Source: Hetaerina americana
Taxonomy: Eukaryota > Arthropoda > Insecta > Odonata > Calopterygidae
Assembly: GCA_022747635.1 (NCBI GenBank)
Contig: JAKTNV010000026.1
Span: forward strand, 5,390,007-5,454,006
Reading direction: 5' to 3'
DNA length: 64,000 nt
The translations under genes and the position numbers were made by a program. Of this stretch, positions 12,421 to 24,236 are shown piece by piece; positions within the stretch are counted from its first letter, which is position 1, and every line of letters begins with the position of its first letter. The notes beneath the pieces are model-generated. The model worked only from the letters and a program-made list of their open reading frames with translations. It ran no database searches and was not told the origin of the DNA.

Positions 12421-13445
12421 ATTAAATTACCCACTATAAACAGGGCGCGCAATCGAAGGCGGACTTCGAATTAAATCGCACCAAAATTTCTTGCAGAAGA
12501 TGCGAAAGGCGTCCACTCAATGCACCCGTCAAGGTGATAATACGATCTTAAAGTACGTCGCATTAATTCTATAAGGGCTACGTCTGAATTTGATAATAGA
12601 GTTGAGTTAAAATTTAAAATAACGAAATTATTAAGACCAGCGAATTTAAGTTCCTTAAATAAATCTCAAATTCAGAACTTTTTAAAAGGAATTCATCATA
12701 TGTTCAAACTAAAACAAACCGCACCAACCAAATTATATTTAAGGATGATAAATGGTATAAAAAACAAGTCAATCCCTGGAATTGGACCATTTCCTTTTAT
12801 TTGAATATTTAATAACTTTAAAATATGCATCAATCAACTATACCTAAGCACAAATGTATTCTCTATTCAAATTGTTTCTTTAACTGCAGAATTGAAAATA
12901 AGGACCTGAATGAATACATAGTCATCCCGCCATAACTGACTCTTAACTGATTTCAATCGTATCGATGTTGAATTAGTATAAACATCAATTCCTTTTAACA
13001 AGCCCAGTACATAAATCATGGTTTCATTTTGTTGTGTGGTCCTCTCCATCCTTTCTATCTTCTATAAATGTGCGAGAAAATCTGTCAAATGCCTCTGTAG
13101 TCTTAGATTCCATAGAGGCAAAATCCTAAACTTCACCTCCCCTTTGTAGAAAGGGCCCTACTATTGAGTAACATTAGCTTTGTGACTATGTGCAGTTGTT
13201 GACAACTGCAGACACGGAATTTCTCCCAAGTAAAGGACTCCCTTCAACCTCAGAAGTTCCAACAGCCACTTAGGAATGTGGAGGAGCAGGTAGGTGGTAG
13301 GGAGCTCTATTTCCTTCGTGGTAGAACTCGCCCCTAAAAGCAGAGGAACTGCATATAATATCAACGGCATTGGGATGAAGATAGCAAAGGGAAGTCATAC
13401 CAATAAATATCCTTGTGGTTTTTCCAATCCCACTGGAATAACCGA
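12421..13445. other. Unique DNA, no gene recognised
   Basis: Mostly AT-rich. No gene, RNA or transposon was recognised before the mariner terminal repeat at 13446. Confidence 0.5.
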
Positions 13446-14452
13446 CAGGGTTCGTCCGGAAAATAAGTGTACTGATTTTTTCCCGCCTCTCCAGGCGCGC
13501 CCAGCACCGATCTGACGGGCTGCGATTGGAGGGGGGTATGTTGGCAAGCGACGCTGAAAAAGGCAGTCGGCTCTGAGCTGTGGTGTAGTGAGGAGCTCTG
13601 TTAACGCGAAACTCCACGCTCGACCCACGTCACGGAACGCGATGCCGAAGTTTTTGGAGCAGCGTTATTCCATCAAATTTGCGGTAAAGCTTGGGAAATC
13701 GTCTACCGAAACTGTCGGTATGATTAAACAGGCTTACGGGGAGTCAGCCATGTCCAGAAACATGATCTTTCGGTGGCACAAGATGTTCGTGGAGGGCAGA
13801 GAAGAGGTCGACGACGAACCACGGCCTGGACGCCCATCAACGACACTCACCGACGAAAATGTGCGAAAAGTTCGCGATGTACTGAACTCTGATCGTCGTC
13901 TTAGTGTTCGGATGATAGCAGAGCAGTGTAATGTGCCAAAAACAATAGTGCACGAGATTATTAGGGAGCAATTGCAGATGCGAAAAATTTGTGCAAAGTT
14001 GGTGCCGAAAGTGCTCGACAGGCTTCGAAAACGAGTCGCCCGCGTCCGGCCAGCGATCAAAAACATCTGGCGGCTGCATCACGACAATGCGCCGTCTCAC
14101 ACCGCGCTTGTCGTGTCGGACTTCTTGGCCAAGCACGGCGTGGCAACGCTGCCGCACCCGCCCTACAGCCCGGACTTGGCACCACCGGACTTCTTTCTGT
14201 TCCCGAAGATGAAGAGGAGTTTGAAAGGAACGCGATACGGGACTTTGGACGCCGTCAAAGAGGCCGTGACGACGTGTCTTCGAGAGGTTCCCGATGATGC
14301 CTTCGCGGGAGCGTTCCAGGAATGGGAACGCCGCTGGAACAAGTGCATCGACTCACAAGGGTCCTATTTTGAGGAATATTAGTTTAAGATATGTAAAAGT
14401 GTAATAAATTTTTTTCCTGAGCTCAGTACACTTATTTTCCGGCCGAACCCTG
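13446..14452 (+). mobile_element. Internally deleted mariner transposon
   Basis: A 1,007-bp mariner element with clear terminal inverted repeats of about 29 bp. The left end begins CAGGGTTCGTCCGGAAAATA and the right end, inverted, begins CAGGGTTCGGCCGGAAAATA, a single mismatch in that stretch. A TA follows the right end (14453-14454). The left flank reads GA, so the target duplication has mutated on that side. The element is about 300 bp shorter than the full-length mariners in this window because part of the transposase is missing. Confidence 0.92.
13642..14382 (+). pseudogene. mariner transposase with in-frame loss of the first catalytic block
   Basis: An uninterrupted 246-codon frame. The ATG at 13642 starts MPKFLEQRYSIKF, which fits mariner N-termini; an upstream in-frame ATG at 13588 adds 18 implausible residues. 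The paired helix-turn-helix region with a GRPST linker is complete to about residue 115. After the KLVPKVL motif the protein jumps straight to DRLRKRV, so roughly 100 residues, including the first catalytic Asp (the GDE-W block), are absent. The other two catalytic Asp residues remain at about 148 and 183 (HHDNAPSH and SPDLAPPDFF) with DD34D spacing. The C-terminal WNKCID..GSYFEEY signature is present. It cannot catalyse transposition but could still bind its ends. Confidence 0.9.
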
Positions 14453-15828
14453 TATCCTGATCTTGGCAGTTCCTGTGAAGAAGTTTTCCGGGGAAAACTA
14501 CTTTGCCCATTCGGATCTCTGGACACTGCCCCAGGAAATTTAAATGAAGGGAATGGAAAAGAAGTAAAAAGAAATTTAATTGTGTTATGAGTATAGGTAT
14601 ATTGAATATTTGAGCAATCAACAAGAAATAAATGCTAGAAAATAAAAGACTAGTACAACATCTAGATTACATGCAGACTTGAGTAAAGTAATATGGGGTG
14701 GTGAAGATGAGTTAGATCCTGGAAAATACAATGTAACATTCAAAGGAGGAATTATGCTATCACTCTGGATTAAATATTTTTTCTCGTTATTCTTTTTCTC
14801 TGTTGAATGATATTATTCCTGCATTATTTTTCCCAGGAATTTGATATCCCCGAACAATGCACATTCTTCATCTTTATTATCTTCTTCTTTGTGCAGGTTT
14901 CCGCGCTAGACAATTCGAAACTGATATTTCAGTCCTTAGCAATCGTATATTTTGTTATAAATTCAAACTTGTGCATTCCAATTCTCACACAAAAAAATGT
15001 GCCTGTAAGGAGGTGAAAAGTGGGGTTTAAGATGGCAGAGAAGATATAGCGTGATAAGACGCTAATAGGCCTCAATTGGGATCGCAAAATTCAAAAGAAT
15101 ATATCTTCCTCTATCACGCGCATCCCTTCTCGTGATCGGGGAAATTTTCCCCTTATCTTAGGATTCATCGGTATCGGCACATTTCCCCCACTCCTCCTCC
15201 CTTCCCGCCCCTCAGTCTCTCCATTTCTCTCTTTCGCTCTTCTCCCCGTCTCGCGTATCAGGGAACAAGAAGTTGGACCATCTTTTTTCTCTAATCCCTT
15301 CGCAGCTTCCATTCCTACGCCTGAACGTCATGATGGCACAACTGGTCCTGATGTTACACGACTGCTCCGCGGGAATGGTCCCTCAGGCCACTAGTTTTTC
15401 CTCCTGTGAAATCCCTTTTAGGCCTGCTTATCTCCTACCTCGTCGACTCACTTTGGCTCAAACTCTATTACAATTTCTTCCTAGTCTTATTTGAACTACT
15501 TGCTTGCTCCAATGGCTTCTTGTTCGCGCTTCGTCTATTTATTTGCGTAATCTTATCATCCGTGTCGCTCATATCCATTGGTCAATCATCATATCCTTCA
15601 ACATTTCTTTATTGAAAACGTGACTCGCCGAGTGCATTAGAACAATTCGTTGTGTTATTAGGTGCAAAGAACCGTTAGTAGTAGATAAACGGCATTGAAT
15701 CACGGTAAAATATGATTATTTAATGAATAAATCCAAGAAACTGTGGGAGATGCCGCAACAGTAACTTTTAACGGAGTTACCCGCTAATATGCACTTCAAT
15801 TGAACAATTTCAGAGTGTAAAAATCATT
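14453..15828. other. Unique DNA, no gene recognised
   Basis: AT-rich, with a pyrimidine-rich patch at 15160-15260. No gene or repeat was recognised. Confidence 0.5.
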
Positions 15829-15902
15829 CGCCTTGGTCGGGATTCGACCCCGGATCCCTCGATGCCCGGCCGAGTGCTTCAGCCAGTTAAGCTACCAAGG
15901 CG
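15829..15902 (-). pseudogene. tRNA-like relic, possibly a SINE head
   Basis: On the minus strand 74 bases fold roughly as a tRNA: an 8-bp acceptor stem (CGCCTTGG with CCAAGGCG), a D-arm with box A TAGCTTAACTGG, a 5-bp anticodon stem and a T-arm with box B GGGTCGAATCC. Position 33 is C instead of U, the nominal anticodon would be GGG, the T-loop starts with G, and one T-stem pair is mismatched. These defects argue for a tRNA pseudogene or a tRNA-derived SINE head and against a working tRNA. No intron or terminator decides the matter. Confidence 0.6.
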
Positions 15903-17357
15903 TGTTCATAAACTTTGAAATTTTGAGGGCTTTAATATATATTTTAGAGTAATTTATTTTAAAATAGATTAGCAACAAGACATTTATTTTTCCATTTTAG
16001 ATCAGTAAGGTTTATTTTTCAATTTTTCACTGTAATGGAATGATCCTAACGGTTTAACTGGGTTTTTAGGTGAGATTCGAAGCGGAATTTTGTTAAATAC
16101 ATGGGTAAATATCCCGTTAATCGGTTGTAACCATGAACTCATCCTGATTGATTCCGAGTAATCGATTAGAACGATTATACTAGTGAATATTTTTCTATTA
16201 ATCCATTATCATAAATAGTCAGTTAAATGTTAATTGTTCCATCTTATTACTACCGTAAGTAGTCGCGCTTATTATTTTGACAGGATCCTCACAAATTTAA
16301 CAGCTGCAGCTATAAATAGGAGTTTTCGGAAATATTAAGTCTGTTAAAGAGTATAAATCGGCAATAATCTAGCTCGTGGAAGTGGTATCAAACTCCTGAG
16401 TTTAATTATCCATGAATTAGTCCAAATAAAGTATCCAAGTTTGGTCAAGAAAACTAAAATAAATATGTTTAGGTATTTTTTTCATTAGATACTTCAATAA
16501 CTCGAGACTCACGGTACTGTACGCATAAAACATTCACGAAATGAATTACACTCTCTCTCTCTCTTCATTGAAAATTTTCCTGTAATTGTCATCAAAGTAA
16601 TTTTAGACCGCATAACTCATTAATAGGGCCAAATGTTTGCAAGTGAAATACGTCCGAGTTAGTTGGATAGCAAGAGTTGTTCGCAAAGAGTGAAATAAAG
16701 AGCGAAAGGCGCGGATATCTAAAAGGAATTCCCACGGAGTGAAGAATTTGAGATAAGGAGAATTAGGAAGAAAAATGGCGGCCTCACGTGATTGCGCCGT
16801 CGCATAATAAACAACTCCCGAGTCCGCGTAGCTCTTTTCCCACTCCCTCACAGCCTTCCCCTTCTCCCGCCTAACTTGCGCCCTCTTATCTCCGTGCCGT
16901 CCTCTCTTTTGGGCTCTCCTAAGACGCTCTCTCATTGGAAGGGGTTCTTTTCTTAACCGAAGCTCGGGCCTGATTGGTCGATTCGTATTCAGAACAAATT
17001 CCTAGCCAACGCCGCGGCGCTTCAACCCTCCCACCGCATCCGTGCTCCCATTTCCCCTCAACCACCTCCCCCGCCCCCCCGTTTCTCATTAGCTCCCGTA
17101 CTCTGCCCCGCCAGAATCGCTAGACCAGCGTCGTGATCGGAGATGGTTAGAGATGCGAACCACTAGACCCCGCAGAGAATAGAAGAATAAGGGCTATGCG
17201 TAGGGATATCGTTTTAAAGTTACGATATTAATACTAATAAATAACCTAGATATCTGGAAAATTTATTGTCCAGATAATTATTTATTCTTATACAGACAGT
17301 GCTGTTAATGCTGATTTGCTTAGCTTCAGAAAGCCGTAGATTGAAGTCATTTCCAGT
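15903..17357. other. Unique DNA with a moderately GC-rich patch
   Basis: AT-rich to about 16780, then a GC-richer, CpG-containing patch (about 16780-17130) with C-runs near 17060-17080. No gene was recognised. The 110-codon minus frame at 16603-16935 is basic and low-complexity and probably compositional. Confidence 0.45.
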
Positions 17358-18025
17358 ATGGAGAAGAGAGATGCTCCCAGTGTGAAGTTCCTTAATTTGA
17401 AAGGCTAGAGTGCCCGGCAAATCCATGATGAAATAATGGCTGTTTATGAAAATGATAGCCCGTCATATGACTTAGTCGTGACGTGGGAAAGAAATTTTTT
17501 AACTGGCCTCAGGCCCCTCAAAGGCGACCCAAGAAATAGAAGAACACCACTCCCTGACGATGGCTCCAAGGTGAAGAAAGTGGAGGACTTGAACGAAGAG
17601 CAACGATCCGATTGATCATGAATGAGACTGATCTTAGCAATGGCAGTTGGTGAAAAATTATTCACAAAGAACTGCACATGTCAAAGGTGTCAGCACACTG
17701 GGTTCTACGACTACTGAGTCCTTTTCAGAAGCAAACACGGCGCGACCGGCAATCAAAGCAATGTGGCTTTTGAAATTTTGCCGCACATGCCCTATTCTCC
17801 CGATTTCGTCCCATACAAATTTATCCTATTAACAGAACTCAAAAAAACTACTATATATTACGACGTCGGATTTTTGGCAACATAAATGAAATCATACACG
17901 AGGTGGGGCGATAGCTCTCGACGCAAGTCTAGTTATACTCATACAATGACGGCCTTCGAAAGGTCAAGAAACGCTGGGGGGAATTTCTACCTCTGGATGG
18001 AGAATATATAGAGAAGTCTAATGAA
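17358..18025 (+). pseudogene. Old, internally deleted mariner transposase relic
   Basis: Read across frames on the plus strand, this follows mariner transposases from end to end. MEKRDAPSVKFLNLKG, a stop, then SARQIHDEIMAVY gives the N-terminus. A PSYDLVVTWERNF segment and DPRNRRTPLPDDG follow. ELHMSKVSAHWVLRLLSP matches the conserved block that closes the DNA-binding region. After a deletion, EILPHMPYSPDFVPYKF corresponds to the third catalytic block, and a final KRWGEFLPLDGEYIEK matches the usual C-terminus. The first two catalytic Asp blocks are missing, and stops and frame changes abound. Terminal repeats were not found. It differs from the other mariners here, so it is a separate, older family. 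Confidence 0.75.
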
Positions 18026-19499
18026 AAAAAAATAAACATTAAGTTACTATCAAGAATATTTCTTAAGTAATTATTACAAAATTACGATACCCCCTCGTAT
18101 ACGCTTACCCCCCTGCCTGCGTCAACCCCAACTTCAAAATGACCCTCACTTGCATACGGAGCATAAATCATTTTTCGACTACCGTACTCTCGTTAGGCGT
18201 GCAGTTTTTCTCTTCCTGCAATTCGAGTTAAATTCGTATTTTATCAGATTCTTGAGAGGAAGGACTTGGGCATCACCCAAATTGATGTCTTTTGATATAT
18301 TTATCTTTTCAACACGTGATTTCAATTTCCTAATGCCAAAAGGAATCCATCGAATGATAATCGTTAGTTTTCCTACTCCCTGATATATTACAGGAAATTC
18401 ACCTGAAAGTAGAGACAATAGAGCCTTAATTTTTCGTATTGGATATTTTAATTTGTGAAACTGACATGTAAAAAATCGGTGGAATCAGTTAACTTATTTC
18501 AACCACTATTCCGTTAATTCGATAGTGAAACTGTAATTAGTCAAGTTTCTAAAGAATATTCTCGATAAAAGAGTTATACTCTATTTAGGACCTTTCTATG
18601 TAAGTAATTAATTTATTTTTTAAGGATAACTATTTAACTGCTGAGTATCTTATTTTTTTTAATTACATATTACCATTTATTATATTTATATTAATTTTCG
18701 AGTTACACCTGTATTAATGTAATTCAATTTTTCACAAAGTTGAAAATATGATATTCTACCGAGAAAAATTCCAATAACTCTATGCGTATATGTATTGTAA
18801 TTGCAGGCGTTGTAACTGTGGGAAAACATATTCGGTAGGCGCATTTATACCAATTTATAGATAATTGACAAAAGATTAGGACAGATGAATTGCGTTAGAA
18901 TTGGCAAAAACAACTAATTTGGGGTAGGTTATGTTGCCTAGGACTGCGACACTATTTTTTATTACATGGTCTAGAGTTCTCGCAAGACTAAATGTTAAAA
19001 AAATATTTTAACATAGATAAAAACTCCAGCCAATTCATTGGATTAGAGCCTAAACCCCGAAACATAAGTACGGTTAACCTACCCGAAACATTATGCTGAT
19101 GCAACCAGAACCATAAACCATAAGGCATAAAACCAAACAAAAATTATACTAATTATTTTTTATTTGAATATTTGTGTCTATGGAGGGCATAGTAACTTGG
19201 TATACGTCCTGTATTTAAGCATACCTAAGAATTCTTTCCCCGGAAGCTCGTGTTGATTGATCAATTCGAAGCTGAGAGATCACAGGTTCCATTGTGTCCC
19301 TGTGACGAATGAACCCAATGCCATACCTTCGAGAACGGTTTTTATCAATTATTTCGCGGTTCGTTTAGTGTATCAATAACGATGAGGCATCATCATAGCC
19401 ATCAAAAATCAAGTAAGCCAAGCTCCAATTTGGCTTTCCCGTTGAAAGGTCATCGGACCAATGGACCGGTGGTGGACCACACAAACCATATAAGTCAAA
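18026..19499. other. AT-rich unique DNA, no gene recognised
   Basis: Nothing recognisable as a gene, RNA or transposon was seen. Confidence 0.5.
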
Positions 19500-20115
19500 G
19501 CAGATTTAAATCCACCGTGGCCAAGGCCTGTGGTCGCGCACCCTCGGACGCTCCCCGTCCATGCTATCCACCCCCACCCCTGCCCTGCGGAAAGGGCGAT
19601 ACGAGCGAAAGAAGCAACCGCCGCTGGAAGCTTCGCTCCACCCCCTCACTCGCCAACCCCCATCAGCCTCGAAAAACCTCCTTTTATCCTCCACACTCCC
19701 GTGCCTCGTCGAGATGATCACGAAGCCGCCAGCCTGACCCCGTGTCACGGGCCGTCCCCTAACCTCCCTCCCTATCGCCCCAGACAAACGCTTCGCTTCT
19801 CCAGGAGGCCCCCTCGGCAGCATTTGCATTATCGTGTGCTTCGTCCCCGTAGCGCTTCGGACTGCCCTTCGTCCTACCCCCCATTTTCCCCCTTTCCCCC
19901 CGCGATCGAGTCCCGACCGTCGCATTGTTCTCCCTTATTCGATCAAATGCAAATCCCCCTCGTCTCCCCACCTTCCCCTTCTCCTTCTTTCCCTTCGCGT
20001 CCGTTCCCACCCTCGCCTCCCCTCACAACCCTCCCCGTCTGAACTGTACACAGTCCGCGCGCCTCCGACTCTATTCCCACCACCCCGGCGCTCTTCCGCT
20101 TCCTACTCTTAAAAC
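19500..20115. other. GC/CpG-rich island 3
   Basis: About 0.6 kb of GC-rich, strongly pyrimidine-skewed plus strand. It holds long overlapping frames on both strands (170 codons plus at 19530-20042, 139 codons minus at 19506-19925). The predicted peptides are Pro/Ser/Arg-rich with no domain, as expected from composition alone. It is a candidate CpG-island-like regulatory segment. Confidence 0.5.
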
Positions 20116-23100
20116 TGCAGCAAACTCACTCCTGCCGTCCCCATCCTTCTACATTTCCTTATCCTAGTCCTCGCAGCTTCCTTAGCGTATTATGATTCGC
20201 TGTGCAAAGGGAATCGTCCGGTGCATTGAGAAGTCTTCCTTGTCTCTCTTTCTCTCTCCTGCGGCTCGGCCTCCTTGTCTCTTTTTCCAACTTCAGAAAT
20301 TTTTGGGTGAATTGAAAATCATGATAGTCAAAAATCACAGTTTTATTTTACGGTCCGCGCAAGATACGGCAAGTTTTGTGTCGGAAAGTCTACCAGGCTA
20401 GTCCAGTGGGCACTCGGTAAACCGAAACGCATGGGGTTTGAATTTCGTCTGAGTTATGTTAGGTCTTTATCGTAACACATTTCTGTCTTAATTGTAATGC
20501 TCCAATGTGATTCTTGCTGTCAGTGCACGCGGAAAAAGAGTGATCATGACACTTAAGTAACTTTAAAAAGGAAGTGGAAGTGGTTCTATCAATCATTCGT
20601 TTCCAGATTTTGTAATATTGACCACTTTGGTAATCAAATTTAACTTAGTGTGTACAAAGATGCGGACAATGAGGTAATGCAACTCTTGTTAAACTCTGGT
20701 AGGAAAATGAAAGCTACCACTGCAAATGCATGAATGATTAACAATGACTCTTGTAGATTGAAAATGCCAGAAACACTTGGCATTATTTTGTTGATGAGTT
20801 GCGAATGAGACTAAAAAAGCAGTATACGGTTCCGAACTAAAGTCACTAAGCTCAAATATATGCGCCCCTTTCTAAATTTTTAAAAATCATTACTCCTGTT
20901 GCAGCCATTTTTATTTTATATGAAATTTTTACACTGCAGTATTCTGAGTAAATGATAAAAGAAGTTTCTGAATACTTCACGGTTTCCAGAATGTGGATCT
21001 TTTGGATATGTTTGGATCAATATAAGGACTTTGTATGCTCGAGGAAAATCTTTAAGGAGTCGTATTGTCGTTTTTCATTCTGCTACTAATCAATTTTTCA
21101 CTGAGATATTATGTGCATCTAATTAATGTCTTAATAAATGTTACTTTCCTGTGTGGATCCGCAGAAAATTGCATCCCTGATGGCTTGGGGCCATATTGTG
21201 CGGCGTTCACATTGTGTGACATGACATCATGTGTGTGCTGAGGAAAGCAATACCAACATAATACCCTCAAGTCTCCGGTCAGCGGGCTGTCCACATTACC
21301 TGACGGTGCCAGACAGCAGAACAACCGGCAAATTTCTAAGGTGAGAGGTTTCATATAAGATGTCGAACAGATTTGACTGAGTAAAAAAATCGCAAAGTTC
21401 AAGTCAAGTATTCGTCGGTATGCATTTTTCATTTTATTTTCTTCTGCAATGAAATCCAGGACTATCGAATCTACCAAGTTAGTTCCTAAAATCTTTCTAC
21501 AGAGTTAATATTTTCCTTTACATATGTACTCATCGTACTAGTAGCCGTCCCGTCCCGGTCCCAAATGTTTTTTTTCTTGACTGTGGCTTTATATTCTATT
21601 CCCCATGGATATCGTCCCTAGAAATTTCACCCCCAGGTGAAAGGAACCCTTCCTCATAAAATGTCAATCAGTGATTTCTGTCAATCTGAAAACTGCTATT
21701 TTAACATTATAATAATATGATTCTTATTAGGTTTGTGTCGTTTTATTGTTTGCACAATCGTATGTACCCAACTGACAGCTTTTTCTAACTATAGTAATGG
21801 TATCAGCTAAATGTTTATCGCTTGTGAATCTGATGGATCGTCCGTAATATCAGTACTGATTGGTTTTTTGAATTGGAATTGAATTGATGAAATATTTTCC
21901 CTTCATTTATGGACTTGATCCGAAATTCACTCCAATTTAAAGTACTTGGCACAAATGTATGAACATGGCTTCATATCGAGTCGGTGACATACCTTAAGTT
22001 ACTCGGAGAGCGTATTCTGAGTTTGTATCGTGAATATACACAGAACTGGATATAGGAATTCAGTCCCGTCTTTTCATGAAAATTCATATCGATTTTGTGT
22101 CTTTCACGATTCTATCCATCCTAATGCTGTGCGGACTTCTGAACCGAATAAAATTTGCATTAATATCATGGCATGAGTTATATATTTCGCTCCATACTCC
22201 GGTATTTTCCTCGGAATTTTATTCCACAGAATTCGGAACGTGGTTTCATCCGTCCATGACCTACGCTAAACTCCTTCCTCTTCATTATTCCGAGTTCGAT
22301 TTTTTCCTTACGAGTTCCTTTCTTCCCATCACACCACTGGCGGAAGTAGGCACTCACGGCCGCGATGGTTAAACTCCATCCCACGGGGAAGGGTTGTTCA
22401 ACCCGAAAGCTTGGGATCAACATCCGAAGGTCCATTCGGAGTCACCTTATGAGGGTCGCAAGGGTCCCTTCAACGCCCCGATTACCGATTGAACCCCCGT
22501 TTCCTTAGAAGCAAGACTCGCTTCGCAGTCAATATCCAAATAGTTTGAATGTATTAAATTTTCCAATATTCAGGGACATTTCTAAGTTTTGAAAGTTTAT
22601 TCACTTATATTATATTCTGTGAAATGATTTCATCTTTGAAGTGCATAAATTTGACAAAATCTACGAGGGAGAGTTATTGGGAAATTCAGGCAGTCGATAT
22701 GTAAATTTTAAACTGAAAAATTTCATCATGATTATTTTATAAGAGTCAATTGTTTATCCATTATGCTGTATATATTCGAGTCTCTTTTAATTATACTTGA
22801 AGAAATAGTCTCAATAACATTATTTCAAGAATACCATAGTTTTTTTATCACATTAACTTTTGGCAATTCAAAACTTTTCATTAACGTCTGAACTTCTCAA
22901 TTTTTTTAATATGGTTCCAAAACAAATTTTTTGTTTCCAATTATTTGAAATACTTTGAACTTTATAGTTACAAATCGTTGTTACGAGCGACTAATTAAAT
23001 TGTTATTTAGATGAAAAATCATATTTGAGTAAATATTTCGAATAATTTCCTGCGTTGATGTGGTTCTTCTTCTCAATTTCTCCGAATAAGTAAATTTCTT

Positions 23101-23293
23101 GACAGGAGTCTATACCGAAATAATGGAATCTGTGAAAGAACACTGTGTGTTGTCAGCTATGCTAACTAACGCAAAAACACCCGAAAGATTAGTTCCTCAA
23201 TATCATGCCATGGAAAATTGCAGAACACTTTCCTATATCGACATTTTTTTCTGAAAATCCTCGAATTACTGAAGAAGCTAAGCACCACACGTA
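20116..23293. other. Unique DNA, no gene recognised
   Basis: Mostly AT-rich. A 122-codon minus frame (21109-21477) has no recognised domain. At 20393-20455 a plus-strand stretch has box-A-like TAGTCCAGTGGG and box-B-like GGTTTGAATTTC at tRNA spacing, but the fold is poor, so it was not called. Confidence 0.45.
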
Positions 23294-24236
23294 GGATGCG
23301 TTCAGAAAGTAATTATTATTTTTCAACGTAATTTATGGAACAGATTTGCACAAACACTTACAACTCTTCAAAGTAATGTCCTTGGGCACTACACTTTTTT
23401 TTTAGCGACTCTGTCATGACCGGTACGTGGCCTGGAAGGCGTCTCCGGGGACCTCTCGCAAGGTCTCCGTCACGGCTGATTGGATCTCTTCTATGGACTA
23501 AAAACGGGTACCTTTTAGGGCTGCCTTAATCCGAGGGAACAAAAAACGCCTGCTGGGGTGACGTCAGGACCATAGGGGGGTGGGGTAGCGTTGACACCTG
23601 GTGTTTGGCCGGGAACTTGCGGACCCGTAGCGCGTTGTGGCACGGCGCGTAGTCGTGATGGAGTTGCCAGGTTGCGGAGATGTCTTTTCTCACCCTAATG
23701 ACCCTTTTTCGGAGTTTTTCCAGCACATCCGAAACATTAGACGATAAGTTCAGTAATTTGGTAACCATCTTGATACTCAATCGACGGTCAGAGTCCAACA
23801 ATTGTCGAACACGAGTCACATTATATTCGGTTTTGCTTGTTGACGGCCGCCCAGACCGTTGATCGTCGTGAACCTCTTCCCGGCCCTCCTTAAAGGCATT
23901 TACTACCTCTAAACTCGTACGTAGGACAGAGCAGAGTCCCCGTAAGCCGTAAAAATCATGTTGTTACTCTCCCCAAAAATTTTTCCAGTTTAGCGCAAAA
24001 ATAAATGTCGTAACGTGGCTCGATCGTCGATTTATTTTTTTCCGTGACACGGTCGATGAACAGAGGTTTACAATAACTGACGCCCTGCCGCTTCCACAGC
24101 TTGGAGATCACTGATATCGGTTTCGCGGCAAAGCTTAGCGACCCTGCTCCCCACCTACTCCCAAGTGGTTTTATCCCATTCCGACCAATAGGAGCGGGGC
24201 GGGAAATTAGTTGCATTACTTTAGGAACCCACCCTG
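23294..24236 (-). mobile_element. Internally deleted, decayed mariner transposon
   Basis: The ends carry degenerate inverted repeats. The right end, inverted, reads CAGGGTGGGTTCCTAAAGTA; the left end reads GGATGCGTTCAGAAAGTAAT, the same motif with a few changes and two terminal bases lost. TA flanks both ends (23292-23293 and 24237-24238). The length of 943 bp is about 350 bp short of a complete mariner. Its protein resembles the element at 13446-14452 more than copies A and B, so the two probably belong to related families. Confidence 0.8.
23358..24050 (-). pseudogene. Decayed mariner transposase lacking the first catalytic block
   Basis: The minus-strand translation starts near 24050 with an IEPRYDIYFCAKLEK segment typical of mariner N-termini. 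It continues in other frames through a GREEVHDDQRSGRPST linker, then NVTRVRQLLDSDRRLSIKM from the second helix-turn-helix. The open part (23819-23526) then joins to DVLEKLRKRV, followed by WQLHHDYAPCHNAL, where Asp of the second catalytic block survives but DNAP has become DYAP. The third block is damaged (PMVLTSPQQAFF). The C-terminal YFEEL with a stop at 23358 is recognisable after further shifts. The first catalytic Asp is deleted. It is non-functional. Confidence 0.82.

Noticed and set aside
12139..12474. 111-codon plus-strand gene
   Set aside because: It is a chance frame in GC-rich island 2, with competing frames on both strands.
19530..20042. 170-codon plus-strand and 139-codon minus-strand genes
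   Set aside because: Both overlap in a GC-rich, pyrimidine-skewed island. The peptides are Pro/Ser/Arg-rich without domains, as expected from composition.
20393..20455. A tRNA gene or SINE head
   Set aside because: The A-box and B-box resemblance is present, but the stems do not pair. Similar weak patches near 4985, 9760, 24800, 26090, 52630 and 59400 were rejected for the same reason.
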